64,000 bases of DNA from JAJXTN01 sp038230895 (GCA_038230895.1 JBBRMJ010000005.1:1-64000), one strand, 5' to 3'; positions 1 to 7,655 are shown, counted from the first letter of the stretch. The notes: a model not told the origin generated them from the sequence alone. Numbers and translations: made by a program.

Positions 1-347
1 ACCGCCGCATAGAAATTGACAAAGCCCTGCGACCCGACGATCTCAAACCCAAAATGCCGCTGCCCATAAAAGTTCGGCTTGAAGCCTTTTTGGATTGTCG
101 TGGCAATAATATTGTAGATAACTTGGGCCTTGCTAATGGTCTCTTCCGTCACGTCACGGACGTCGCGACCACCAACTTCAATGTCGTCGCTGATGGGTGG
201 TAAATGGATGAGCAGCGGCACAATTTTGAGCGCTCGCTCATAGTTTTTTTGTTCACGAAAAATACGACGCGTTTGCAAAAATATGATAGGTGCTACTATC
301 AAACCTAAGAATAGTAGAACGATTAGAATGATAATAATCGCTGACAT
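1..347 (-). CDS. Membrane-anchored protein, N-terminal 115 residues (partial; possible secretion ATPase)
   Basis: Reading leftward from an ATG at 347, the frame is open to the window edge, so only the N-terminus is present. It begins with one strong membrane segment (about residues 3-23, rich in I, L and V), then a basic stretch and a soluble part ending in NFYAAV. The start lies 5 nt after the stop of the upstream gene, so the two are probably one transcript. The layout (one TM helix, then a soluble domain) is what I would expect of CPR membrane-tethered type IV secretion-like ATPases, but the ATPase part is outside the window, so this is only a guess. Confidence 0.7.
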   Translation of the reverse strand, partial: MSAIIIILIVLLFLGLIVAPIIFLQTRRIFREQKNYERALKIVPLLIHLPPISDDIEVGGRDVRDVTEETISKAQVIYNIIATTIQKGFKPNFYGQRHFGFEIVGSQGFVNFYAA

Positions 348-352
348 TTTTA

Positions 353-775
353 CTACTCGCTTAGCTTGATTGTCTTGTTATATCGCTTTTTCATATAATC
401 GGCCTTGAACACTGTTATCTCTTTACTTTGCTTATACGGGTCATCCCTGTTATGCTCAACAATCTGTTTCGCTTTATTGACCCACTCTTTTTCGATCAAA
501 TCCGAGTCATCAGCAACAGCTGGTAAGGATAATTGCGTAGTATTTGAAACATCGTTTGTCGCAGCAAATTGCCCTGCTCCGGCAGCGGCTGGTAGTGGCA
601 ATGGGGCTGGCATCGCTGCTGCTGGCTGGCTATGAGCTGGTGCCTTTTCGCTCGCAATCGGGGTGGCTTCTGGCAGAGTTTTTGGCGTCTCAGCATTGTC
701 CGGCTGAACCGGCGCCTGCTCATTCATAGGCGAAGGCAAATTAAGCCCAGTACGTTCATTTGATGATGGATCCAT
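353..775 (-). CDS. Hypothetical protein, Pro/Ala-rich N-terminus with conserved-looking C-terminus
   Basis: 140 residues. The first ~85 are low-complexity (Pro, Ala, Glu, Gln) and probably disordered. The last ~50 are charged and ordered-looking, ending YMKKRYNKTIKLSE, a tail I associate with small Saccharibacteria proteins (memory, not a search). There is no signal peptide or membrane segment. The -10 hexamer TATAAT (82 to 87 in the 700s, i.e. 782-787) is exactly 6 nt before the ATG at 775, and there is no Shine-Dalgarno, so the mRNA is probably leaderless. It sits directly upstream of the membrane protein at 1-347. Confidence 0.75.
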   Translation of the reverse strand: MDPSSNERTGLNLPSPMNEQAPVQPDNAETPKTLPEATPIASEKAPAHSQPAAAMPAPLPLPAAAGAGQFAATNDVSNTTQLSLPAVADDSDLIEKEWVNKAKQIVEHNRDDPYKQSKEITVFKADYMKKRYNKTIKLSE

Positions 776-841
776 GCTCTTATTATACAGACTGTTGGCA
801 TTCAGAGCGCATGCTAAATTATTCCGCTGAATCAGTGGTCG

Positions 842-1219
842 CTATGAAGAATGCATGTGCACTCGCCCATACGACAAGTACAGATACAACATCACTGCCA
901 GTGGTCCGACCACTAACAGATCACGCAAAGTCAATTCACCCATCGATTGCAGACCGATCAGGCCACATATGACCCCTGTTCCGAACAATGCAATCCGCCG
1001 CTCATGGCGGCTAAACGGTAATCCGTAGAGCTTCGCGAAGGCTAATACCCGCTTAATACAGAGGTAGAGTGTTAACGTAAGCAGCAGAAAACCAATAATT
1101 AGGGTCACCGACGCCACTTTATGGGGGTCAGTTCTGGTGAAAAAGACTCCATCCAGTACTATGAGGCCAAAAATGAGCCATAATTGACTCCGAACAAGCA
1201 CTGATAACAGCCGCCTCAT
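842..1219 (-). CDS. Small integral membrane protein, about four TM segments
   Basis: 125 residues with hydrophobic segments near 11-28, 37-56, 78-95 and 99-115, separated by short basic loops. I recognise no catalytic motif. Its ATG overlaps the stop of the preceding small frameshifted gene as ATGA (1216-1219), the usual sign of translational coupling. Function unknown; its position beside the membrane-anchored protein at 1-347 suggests an envelope or secretion role, which is inference. Confidence 0.75.
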   Translation of the reverse strand: MRRLLSVLVRSQLWLIFGLIVLDGVFFTRTDPHKVASVTLIIGFLLLTLTLYLCIKRVLAFAKLYGLPFSRHERRIALFGTGVICGLIGLQSMGELTLRDLLVVGPLAVMLYLYLSYGRVHMHSS

Positions 1220-1458
1220 ATCACAAAATACTCCTGTTGAGCCTTGGCCAGACCGCCTGCCACGGTCGGTGTCGAACCGGCTGCCTGATTGATTGATACG
1301 GTGATGCCCTCAACCCACACAGACGACTGTCTGCAACTTCTAGGCTGTGGTTTCGTGGTTGTATTGCATGCATGTGTGAGGCTTCTTGGGTTACCATCGG
1401 CAAAGATCTGATGGCATTAACAGAGATAAAATGGTGCTGGGGCGACAAATCCGCTCAT
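1216..1458 (-). pseudogene. Small gene (~80 codons) with two compensating frameshifts
   Basis: An ATG at 1458 follows a TACAAT -10 (1470-1475) and opens a frame beginning MSGFVAPAPF. It hits TAA after 13 codons. A neighbouring frame then reads ISVNAIRSLPMVTQEAS and onward in protein-like sequence, and the original frame resumes with VWVEGITVSINQAAGSTP and ends QQEYFVI at a TGA overlapping the next gene's ATG. Both switches fall next to short homopolymers (TTTT near 1428, GGG near 1310). Either a decayed gene or two sequencing errors in an intact one. Function unknown. Confidence 0.45.
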
Positions 1459-1475
1459 ATAAATAAACTATTGTA

Positions 1476-1650
1476 GCGCTTGTCGCCCGCAGCTGACTGA
1501 CCGCTCCGATGGCCTTGAGGGCCAAACAGAGCGTCGGACGGATTCCTCCGTAGTTTGTAAGCTGATCTCCGGCGGGTGCCTGAAATCTCGCCCCCACGAG
1601 GGCTTCCTAACCCGTTATGACGACGGAAGGTCGCTATAACGATCTAAATT
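1476..1650 (-). ncRNA. Candidate structured RNA of unknown class
   Basis: No convincing reading frame crosses this stretch. Read on the minus strand it forms CGTTAT/ATAACG (with inner GAC/GTC), a 5-bp hairpin with a GGAA tetraloop (ACGGA/TCCGT), CGCTC/GAGCG with inner TGGCC/GGCCA, and CAGCT/AGCTG closing pairs. A 9-bp stem GGGCGACAA/TTGTCGCCC (1440-1448 with 1480-1488) lies at its 3' side. A TACAAT hexamer lies just upstream. The GNRA-type loop favours the minus strand. I could not match it to RNase P RNA, tmRNA, SRP RNA or 6S RNA. Confidence 0.35.
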
Positions 1651-1659
1651 GTAGGTTTT

Positions 1660-2090
1660 TGTTTTTGTGGCTTACGTTCCCTAATCTAGCATGAAGGCCC
1701 CTATAAGTCAATCCTCTTACGCTTGCATATGAGGCCTCCTAAGGTGTTATTTCGGCTAATTGGTTGCAAATAGCGCAGCGGATTGGCTGGCAGCGTCTTG
1801 GTAGTAAAGCCGAGCCAAGGACCCTATTAAGGCCAGAATAAGTTTGAGAATTGTACGACATTCGACTTGGCGAGCCACATGGACTTGTTACTCCTGGCTG
1901 TCAGCTAATGTACTAAACCGTAATGCCGGAGTGGCTGGATCGAGCTCAGACTTACAATACGTGGCCCAAATCCGCTGCCTGAAGCATCCAGAATTGCCCA
2001 TACGATAGCCATAAATAAAGTATCCAGTTGGTGGATTTCTAGCCGTCAGCAGGAGTTATACACAGGTTTATGCTGTTTTAACCATAAATG
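1660..2090. other. Intergenic stretch without a recognisable gene
   Basis: About 430 bases between two candidate RNA regions. No frame is long or protein-like on either strand. I looked for a tmRNA (TTCGAC motif with paired ends, CCA) and for tRNAs and found none. Confidence 0.5.
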
Positions 2091-2093
2091 TTA

Positions 2094-2122
2094 TTGACGG
2101 TTATCTGGGTATTTTATAAGAT
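2094..2122 (+). promoter_or_regulatory. Sigma-70-type promoter
   Basis: TTGACG (2094-2099), 17-nt spacer, TAAGAT (2117-2122). The predicted start near 2129 would produce the hairpin-rich transcript ending at 2300. Confidence 0.55.
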
Positions 2123-2128
2123 AGGGCT

Positions 2129-2300
2129 AGTACTTGAGTAAATTAAGTACTCAAAAACAAAAACGACTTGTAACAACGGCTTCTCGCAAGCCGTTGTTCC
2201 ATGAAAAACATGAGACCAAAACCTTAAAATCAAAAAGCAAACAAACATCTTAAATCATTCTTAAAACACCTTGTCTTTCCCGGGACAAGGTGTTTTACTT
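2129..2300 (+). ncRNA. Candidate small RNA with intrinsic terminator
   Basis: Starts about 7 nt after a good promoter. It contains AGTACTT/AAGTACT, then a perfect 11-bp hairpin AACAACGGCTT/AAGCCGTTGTT (2172-2198), an A-rich linker and a perfect 13-bp terminator stem (2263-2296). No plausible ORF lies inside. It could instead be an attenuating leader for comM, which starts 46 nt after the terminator. Confidence 0.45.
2263..2300 (+). terminator. Intrinsic terminator, 13-bp perfect stem
   Basis: AAAACACCTTGTC (2263-2275) pairs with its exact complement at 2284-2296 around an 8-nt loop, with A and T runs at the two feet, so it could work in both directions. Confidence 0.75.
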
Positions 2301-2345
2301 TGTCGCAGCTGCTGGTGGCCGAGTCGCAGTAGAGAATGAGGTATT

Positions 2346-3872
2346 ATGGGTGCGACTGTTCAAAGTATTATCAGTAGCGGTGCTGGTGGGATTGTCATCG
2401 ACATTGAATGTCACTTGTCTAACAATCTGCCGAATATTATCATCGTAGGGTTTGCCAATAAGGCAGTTGGCGAAGCGAAGGATAGAATCCGGGGCGCGTT
2501 TGCCGATAGCAAACTCGTCATGCCACGCAAACGGATTACCATCAATCTCGCGCCAGCTGATCTTCCGAAAGTTGATAGTAGTTTTGATCTGGCAATTGCC
2601 ACCAGTATCTTGATGGCCAGCGAACAGGTTCCACCTAGCTTTGATAAGCACCAAGCCTTTATCGGCGAGTTGGGACTTGATGGGAGTACCCGAGCGGTGC
2701 GCGGCATCATCGGCAAATTGCTGGCTGGCCGGGCTCGAGGCATCACGCGCTTCTATATACCCCAAGCCAATTTCGAACAGGCACAATTAGTACCAGGTGT
2801 GGAGATTATTCCTATCGAACATCTCCACCAGGTGTACGGCTATCTTAATAAGATAATCGTTTTGCAGCCCATCATGACTGGCGAGGGTCGCTATGATTTA
2901 CCATCAACTATTGCGACTGCCGAAGTTCAGCTCAGCGAAGTAGTCGGTCAACAACAAGCCAAACGTGCCTTGGAGATCGCCGCTGCCGGTGGTCATAATC
3001 TCTTCTTTAGTGGACCACCAGGTACAGGTAAAAGCATGTTAGCCAAAGCCCTGCCCTCGGTATTACCACCACTGAGCCGAGAAGAGGTCTTGCAGGTCAC
3101 GCACCTGCATAGCCTGGCCAGTCACGATTATGAGAAGATTATCAGCCAGCGGCCATTCAGATCCCCACATCATAGTGCTAGCCACGTGGCGGTGATTGGT
3201 GGTGGCCTAAGTCTTCGGCCTGGAGAGATTAGCCTGGCGCATTGTGGCGTCTTATTCTTCGATGAGTTACCTGAGTTCGGGCGAGCAACGCTGGAAGCCC
3301 TCAGACAGCCGCTAGAAGACCGCGTTATCAGTATCGCTCGGGCCAAGGATACGGCTGAATATCCGGCGAACTTTATATTGGTCGCTACCGCTAACCCCTG
3401 CCCTTGCGGCTATTTTGGTACCACCGGCACCTGTCGTTGCCTGCCACATCAGATAGTACGCTACCGTCAGAAGCTCTCCGGGCCGATTCTGGACCGCATC
3501 GACCTCTTCAGTGATGTCCATGAAGTTAAACACGACAAGCTACTGACGCAAAGCGCTGACGCCAAGGCTGATGACATCGTGCGCCAGCGGATAAATAAAG
3601 CCCGTAAACTTCAAGCCAAACGCTATAAACGCAGTGATAAATTGAATGCCGCCATGACAAATGCCGACATCAAAAAGTTCGGCCTCCTCGACGGCGAAGC
3701 AATATCTCTGTTAAATACTGCGGCTGCCCGCCTCAACATCTCCGCTCGGGCCTATATGCGCTGCGTCAAAGTCGCCCGCACCATCGCTGATCTGGAATCA
3801 TCAAGCCCGATCACCAGCGCCCACATCAGCGAAGCCCTGGCCTACCGCGGCCAAAGCTACAAAGAAAGCTAG
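2346..3872 (+). CDS. comM: ComM/YifB-family AAA+ ATPase (Mg-chelatase-like)
   Basis: 508 residues, the usual length. The N-terminal LonC-like domain (about 1-170) is followed by the AAA+ core with Walker A GPPGTGKS at 223-230, Walker B LFFDELPEF near 300 and the Cys-rich NPCPCGYFG near 355. The family drives branch migration of incoming single-stranded DNA during natural transformation; the role here is by homology. The start matches the family N-terminus and a weak GAGG precedes it. Its stop codon shares bases with the stop of the convergent HD gene. With the pilus locus it supports competence for DNA uptake. Confidence 0.93.
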   Translation: MGATVQSIISSGAGGIVIDIECHLSNNLPNIIIVGFANKAVGEAKDRIRGAFADSKLVMPRKRITINLAPADLPKVDSSFDLAIATSILMASEQVPPSFDKHQAFIGELGLDGSTRAVRGIIGKLLAGRARGITRFYIPQANFEQAQLVPGVEIIPIEHLHQVYGYLNKIIVLQPIMTGEGRYDLPSTIATAEVQLSEVVGQQQAKRALEIAAAGGHNLFFSGPPGTGKSMLAKALPSVLPPLSREEVLQVTHLHSLASHDYEKIISQRPFRSPHHSASHVAVIGGGLSLRPGEISLAHCGVLFFDELPEFGRATLEALRQPLEDRVISIARAKDTAEYPANFILVATANPCPCGYFGTTGTCRCLPHQIVRYRQKLSGPILDRIDLFSDVHEVKHDKLLTQSADAKADDIVRQRINKARKLQAKRYKRSDKLNAAMTNADIKKFGLLDGEAISLLNTAAARLNISARAYMRCVKVARTIADLESSSPITSAHISEALAYRGQSYKES

Positions 3873-4669
3873 CCAGGAAACAAGTAGTTTCGCCAGACGG
3901 CTTCGGCTTGATCGAACTGAGCTAATTTCGTGAGTTGTGTTTCCCGGTAGTTCTCGAAAACCGAAGGACTATCATTTACCCGATCGAAAGCATTACTAAC
4001 TAAGGGCTCTTGGTGCACCAGATATTCGCTGACCGGTGTATAGTCAACTGCGTAAGTAACTAGTGCGGGGATCTGATTGCTTAGCACGTCGGCGGTGATC
4101 CACAAAAAGCTGTTCTCAAAACCCGGAGCTGTGCCAGACTCCAGATAAGCACTGGCCCGTAAAGCTGTTCTCAGATATCCGACACGTTCAATGGCATTAA
4201 ACATCTTACCCAGCTTACTAGTATGATCAAAAATAATATCTTGCCTGGCTTCGTCTATCAGTTCAGTTGCGTTACCACTGTAGAATTTTGCCAGATTGGC
4301 TTCAAAACTAGCCCTCTCGACGGCGTCGTCATCCGTCGTCTTGTCTCCAAATGACACATCACCAACAATCGCTTCAGCCCAATCGTGTATCAAAGCAGCC
4401 GTTTGCAGCACAGTCTCTTCGTGAGGATTCAGCAACTCGGCTTGAGAAGTTCTGAGGCGTCGCACGAAACTACGTGTTAACCCGTACGTAAGTGTAAGGT
4501 GACTTAGATTATTAACGTCCGCTCCGAGCAACTCTCTCCAGCGATCATTGGTAACACCGTCTGGCCGATACTTCTCGTAGCGAATCCGGCCAGCCAATAT
4601 TTTGCCAAATTCTGTACTAGCAAAGGAGGTATGAATCTCAAGTATCCCGGGCTCTTGTTCAATACTCAT
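3869..4669 (-). CDS. HD-domain hydrolase (predicted metal-dependent phosphohydrolase)
   Basis: 266 residues from the ATG at 4669; a GTG at 4708 would add 13 residues but has no better upstream signal. HD-domain metal ligands are visible: a His at about 57 (LSHLTL) and the doublet in AALIHDWAEAIVGD near 95-96, resembling YfbR/HDDC2-type nucleotidases. The substrate cannot be told from sequence. It is convergent with comM, with overlapping stops, and divergent from infC across a 136-bp gap holding the infC promoter. Confidence 0.7.
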   Translation of the reverse strand: MSIEQEPGILEIHTSFASTEFGKILAGRIRYEKYRPDGVTNDRWRELLGADVNNLSHLTLTYGLTRSFVRRLRTSQAELLNPHEETVLQTAALIHDWAEAIVGDVSFGDKTTDDDAVERASFEANLAKFYSGNATELIDEARQDIIFDHTSKLGKMFNAIERVGYLRTALRASAYLESGTAPGFENSFLWITADVLSNQIPALVTYAVDYTPVSEYLVHQEPLVSNAFDRVNDSPSVFENYRETQLTKLAQFDQAEAVWRNYLFPG

Positions 4670-4738
4670 ACGGGCATCTTTATCTATAATTTGGCAGATT
4701 GCAAGCACAAGTGTTTACTGTTGGCGTTCCAGAAGCGT

Positions 4739-4767
4739 TTGACCTCTGGCGCTGTATCTGTTAGAAT
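4739..4767 (+). promoter_or_regulatory. Promoter of infC-rpmI-rplT
   Basis: TTGACC (4739-4744), 17-nt spacer, TAGAAT (4762-4767), with TGT directly before the -10 as in extended -10 promoters. A start near 4774 leaves a leader of about 30 nt. Confidence 0.75.
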
Positions 4768-4805
4768 GGTCTCACGTTAAAACCAATAAGTAACGGGAGC
4801 CAGTA

Positions 4806-5393
4806 ATCGCTAAATACACTCGCCTGAATGAACAAATTCGGGCGTCACAATTACGGGTTATCGATGAGGACGGTAAGCAGCTTGGCCTGCTCAGTCGACA
4901 GGAAGCCTTGGACTTGGCTCGCGAGCGTGAGCTCGACCTGGTGGAAATTTCACCGGATGCCAATCCACCAGTTTGCAAGATTGTCGACTGGGGTAAGTAC
5001 AATTACCAGAAGACCAAGCAGCAGCAGAAAAACCGCCGTTTGGTCAAAGTTGCGGAGCTGAAACAGATGCGCTTCGGGCTCAAGATCGGTGATCATGACC
5101 TCGCGATCAAGATGGGTAAAGTTACCAAATTCTTGGAGAATGGCCACAAAGTGAAGATTACCCTTTTCTACCGCGGCCGAGAGCAAGCCCACAAGGAAAT
5201 CGGTTTCAAGATCGCCCAAAGGGTTATCGAAGACTTCGGTGATACAATAGTAGTCGACCAACAGCCACAATTGGCTGGTAAACAATTAAGTTTCGTGATC
5301 AGAAGTAGCGGTGCCAAGAAGCCCGCCAAACCAGTCAGCGAAGGAACGGTAGCAGCAGAAGCGCCGAAGGAGACAACAGATGCCAAAGCTTAA
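4806..5393 (+). CDS. infC: Translation initiation factor IF-3 (ATC start codon)
   Basis: 195 residues if started at ATC 4806-4808, 6 nt after GGGAG (4795-4799). No ATG, GTG or TTG lies between the in-frame TAA at 4791 and the conserved N-terminal domain (KYTRLNEQIRA...), so a rare start is needed; CTG at 4824 is the only other candidate. AUU/AUC starts are known for infC, where IF-3 represses its own synthesis. IF3-N and IF3-C domains are complete, followed by an Ala/Pro/Lys tail. The first ATG (4908) would delete the N-domain. The last 14 bases overlap rpmI. Confidence 0.9.
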   Translation: MAKYTRLNEQIRASQLRVIDEDGKQLGLLSRQEALDLARERELDLVEISPDANPPVCKIVDWGKYNYQKTKQQQKNRRLVKVAELKQMRFGLKIGDHDLAIKMGKVTKFLENGHKVKITLFYRGREQAHKEIGFKIAQRVIEDFGDTIVVDQQPQLAGKQLSFVIRSSGAKKPAKPVSEGTVAAEAPKETTDAKA

Positions 5394-5574
5394 AACCCAC
5401 AGCGGTACCAAAGACCGCGTCAAACTCAGCAAGAACGGTAAAGTTCGTGTGGGTCACCCCAACATGAACCACTTCCTGGGCAAGAAAAGCGGCAGCCGCA
5501 AGCGCGCCCTGACTGGCCTGAGTACCCGCACTGGCCGTATGGCCCGCACTATCAAGAAGAATTTAGGAGCATAA
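5380..5574 (+). CDS. rpmI: 50S ribosomal protein L35
   Basis: 64 residues, highly basic, starting MPKLKTHSGTKDR and carrying the L35 signature with KKNL near the C-terminus. The start lies inside the end of infC in another frame, with GAAGGAG upstream within infC, implying coupled translation. infC-rpmI-rplT is the classical order. Confidence 0.95.
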   Translation: MPKLKTHSGTKDRVKLSKNGKVRVGHPNMNHFLGKKSGSRKRALTGLSTRTGRMARTIKKNLGA

Positions 5575-5581
5575 TCAATTT

Positions 5582-5611
5582 TGTCATCCCAGCGCAGGCT
5601 GGGAACCAAAC
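5582..5611 (+). repeat. REP-like palindromic element, copy 1
   Basis: GTCATCCCAGCGCAGGCTGG followed by GAACCAAACC: a short hairpin (CCCAGC/GCTGGG). Near-identical copies occur at 8576-8607 (inverted) and at both ends of 14961-15093. It sits between rpmI and rplT, so it is part of the operon mRNA. Confidence 0.75.
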
Positions 5612-5628
5612 CAATTAAGGAGTCAATC

Positions 5629-5973
5629 ATGAGAGTCAAACGAGGCGTCGCCGCCCACAAGCGTCACAATAAAATCCGCAAAGCCACCAAGGGCTTTAGC
5701 CACCCAAACCGTGTCAGTATTAAACGCGGCCGTCAGGCCATCACCAAGTCACTGCAGTTCGCAACTCGCGACCGCCGCAACCGGAAGCGAACCTTCCGTG
5801 AGACTTGGAACACCCGCATCAACGCTGCTGCCCGCCTGAATGGCACCACCTACAGCAAACTGATTGCCGCCCTCAAGGCCGCCAACATCACGATTGACCG
5901 CAAGATCCTCTCCGAACTGGCCGTCAACGAGCCAACCGCCTTCACCGCCGTCGTCAAAGCTACCGAGAAATAA
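5629..5973 (+). CDS. rplT: 50S ribosomal protein L20
   Basis: 114 residues, start at ATG 5629 with AAGGAG 6 nt upstream; this gives the usual MRVKRGVAAHKRHNK N-terminus. An upstream in-frame start at 5581 would read through the REP element and is not credible. Full-length basic N-terminal extension and globular C-terminal domain. In other bacteria L20 represses this operon; no L20-binding structure was identified here. Followed by a strong terminator. Confidence 0.95.
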   Translation: MRVKRGVAAHKRHNKIRKATKGFSHPNRVSIKRGRQAITKSLQFATRDRRNRKRTFRETWNTRINAAARLNGTTYSKLIAALKAANITIDRKILSELAVNEPTAFTAVVKATEK

Positions 5974-5995
5974 ATAAGCTAGTCATTGTAAAATT

Positions 5996-6026
5996 AAAAG
6001 CTCCTCTGCTAAGGAGGAGCTTTTAA
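5996..6026. terminator. Bidirectional terminator between rplT and rnpB
   Basis: AAAAGCTCCTC pairs with GAGGAGCTTTT around a 7-nt loop, flanked by A and T runs. It closes the plus-strand operon and lies just beyond the 3' end of rnpB on the minus strand. Confidence 0.85.
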
Positions 6027-6028
6027 TA

Positions 6029-6478
6029 TGGTTGGACTATCTGTAAGCCGGGTTCTGTTCCCTTGCGGGAGCTGATCATCTATCTAGGTTTGCCGTTGCC
6101 GGCAGACTCAAGCGGGTCTTATGATGAACACTTAGCGGGAAGCTTTGAGCTTTAGGCTCGAAAGCATCCATCTCCTTGCAGCAGGCAGGGTTTACCATTC
6201 TATATCGTCACCGATATAAATTGTGGGCTTTTACCCCACTCGTTTCACCTTTTCCATGAGTTTAACGTCATGGTAGTTTCGTTTCTGTGGCACTTTCCCT
6301 AAGGTTACCCTCGGTCGCCGTTAGCGACTGCCATTTCCCTATGCTGCCCGGACTTTCCTCGTGGACATCTTTTGCTGAGCGATAGTCGGTGGTTGCGGGC
6401 TCGTCTCGTTTGACGAACATACACGCCACCTCCTCGCTCGGCAGAAGATGCCCACGCGATCAGCCGATAATCCAACCA
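6029..6478 (-). ncRNA. rnpB: RNase P RNA (class A-like)
   Basis: Catalytic RNA of RNase P, which matures tRNA 5' ends. On the minus strand the core GAGGAAAGTCCGGGC occurs at 6346-6360 and the conserved 3' block AACAGAACCCGGCTTACAG near 6043-6062. The 5' and 3' ends pair (GGTTGGAT with GTCCAACC). About 450 nt, slightly long. A TATACT -10 hexamer lies just upstream near 6486. The protein subunit gene rnpA is not in the window. Confidence 0.93.
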
Positions 6479-6509
6479 TTTGCAGTATACCACCCCTGTT
6501 AATGTTTGT

Positions 6510-6699
6510 CCATGATCTGCAGCTTGCGCCCCAGCCAGACTGAGAAGTACAGATTATCGCAAACAGCCGGGAACGTCAGGACGGCCAAACTCTGTCTGAG
6601 CGTAGGCGAGTCGTTTGGCCGCATAGTGGAGGTTGTTTGAGATAGTATGTACGACGTGCGGCTGGCGAGCTTTGTCTTACTTTGTCGGCACAAAGTAAG
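6510..6699. repeat. Large imperfect inverted repeat plus a perfect hairpin
   Basis: The ~280-bp gap between rnpB and the RNase H gene has no ORF worth keeping. About 6517-6672 folds into one long imperfect hairpin whose centre pairs GGCCAAAC with GTTTGGCC. Just beyond it is a perfect 10-bp hairpin CTTACTTTGT/ACAAAGTAAG (6676-6699). The core differs from the four-copy hairpin family elsewhere in the window. Confidence 0.5.
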
Positions 6700-6762
6700 G
6701 AGTTAAAGAAGATAATCGATTGAGTCTACTAAGATGAGATGATGTCTCCAGCTACAGACCGC

Positions 6763-7485
6763 TCAGGACAAGGGTTCGGGAGTCGGAGCTTGAGTTGGGT
6801 TGTAGGCTTGGTGCTCGTCCAGCGCCCGATTGACGGCGGCATCAGCAAGCTTATTGAACTCTCTGGGTACATGACTGAAACTGACCTTGTGAAAGCCTTT
6901 AACCAAATCAACGATCGCTTGGTGAATCGGCCACAAATCACGATTCCGTATCTTGAAAATTCCCTTCATCTGATTCACGACCAGCAAACTATCCATATAG
7001 ACTTCAACGTCTTTTACGCTCATCTTTTTGCACTCTTCGAGTGCTAATTTCAGGGCCGTGTACTCAGCCTGATTGTTGGTAGTCACGCCGAGATAGACGC
7101 CCTTGTCTACCAGCACCGTGTCTTCCATATTCAAGACGACGAAGCCGCTGGCGCTAGGCCCGGGGTTGCCACGAGACCCACCATCAGCGAAAACTTTTAC
7201 ATTATCAATTTGTGGTGGCTGGGCAGGATCCTTTTCCTGAGATTGGCCGCTACCGCTGTATAGTCCATCAATCGCCTCAGACATCTGATGATCCTTGTCG
7301 GTGATATTACTGCCTGATTCATGGGTAATCAGCCAAATCTGCACCACACTCCACTCATTCTCCCAACGCGGGTGGTGTTGCATAGTTTCAGCCAGATCGG
7401 CCACTTTGACCATGAAAGCCCAGGCCTGCTTAAAATTTTCGAAATTGAACTGTTTATATAGCCCGTGTTTAGTTTCTTGCCACAT
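6763..7485 (-). CDS. Fusion: pterin-4a-carbinolamine dehydratase-like domain + RNase HI
   Basis: 240 residues. N-terminal part (about 1-75) carries the PCD/DCoH pattern FxxAWxFMxxVADLAExMxHHP and ITDKDHQMSEAID. The C-terminal part (about 95-220) is RNase HI: VFADGGSRGNPGPS, an E in NNQAEYTAL, YMDSLLVVNQM and a late Asp (LADAAVNRAL), giving the D-E-D-D metal site. RNase HI cleaves RNA in RNA:DNA hybrids. PCD normally recycles biopterin cofactor, and no pterin-dependent enzyme is visible nearby. Start chosen at 7485 because TAAGAT lies 7 nt upstream; ATG 7494 is the alternative. Confidence 0.85.
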   Translation of the reverse strand: MWQETKHGLYKQFNFENFKQAWAFMVKVADLAETMQHHPRWENEWSVVQIWLITHESGSNITDKDHQMSEAIDGLYSGSGQSQEKDPAQPPQIDNVKVFADGGSRGNPGPSASGFVVLNMEDTVLVDKGVYLGVTTNNQAEYTALKLALEECKKMSVKDVEVYMDSLLVVNQMKGIFKIRNRDLWPIHQAIVDLVKGFHKVSFSHVPREFNKLADAAVNRALDEHQAYNPTQAPTPEPLS

Positions 7486-7578
7486 GCCTACCATCTTAAC
7501 ACGACCGTAATTAGATACGGACTCATCTGTTATAATAACCCCTGTTCGATTACGAGAGTGGAGTGTGCGTTTAGACGA

Positions 7579-7654
7579 CGGGGTGTAGCGCAGTTGGTAG
7601 CGCGTACGGCTGGGGGCCGTGAGGTCGCAGGTTCAAGTCCTGTCACCCCGACCA
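7579..7654 (+). tRNA. tRNA-Pro (GGG)
   Basis: CGGGGTG pairs with CACCCCG, CCA is encoded, the T-loop reads GTTCAAGTCC and the anticodon loop CTGGGGG gives anticodon GGG. A TATAAT hexamer lies near 7531 and a terminator follows at once. Confidence 0.95.
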
Positions 7655-7655
7655 T

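Noticed and set aside
1391..1597. Minus-strand frame of 68 codons in the structured region
   Set aside because: No start signal and composition unlike neighbours; it crosses the stems of the candidate RNA.
1750..2060. Possible tmRNA
   Set aside because: A TTCGAC occurs near 1869 but no paired ends, CCA or tag reading frame could be found.
2295..2786. Long minus-strand frame opposite the comM start
   Set aside because: It overlaps a strong family match on the other strand and runs into the terminator.
5581..5628. Upstream start for rplT
   Set aside because: It would translate the REP element; AAGGAG and homology fix the start at 5629.
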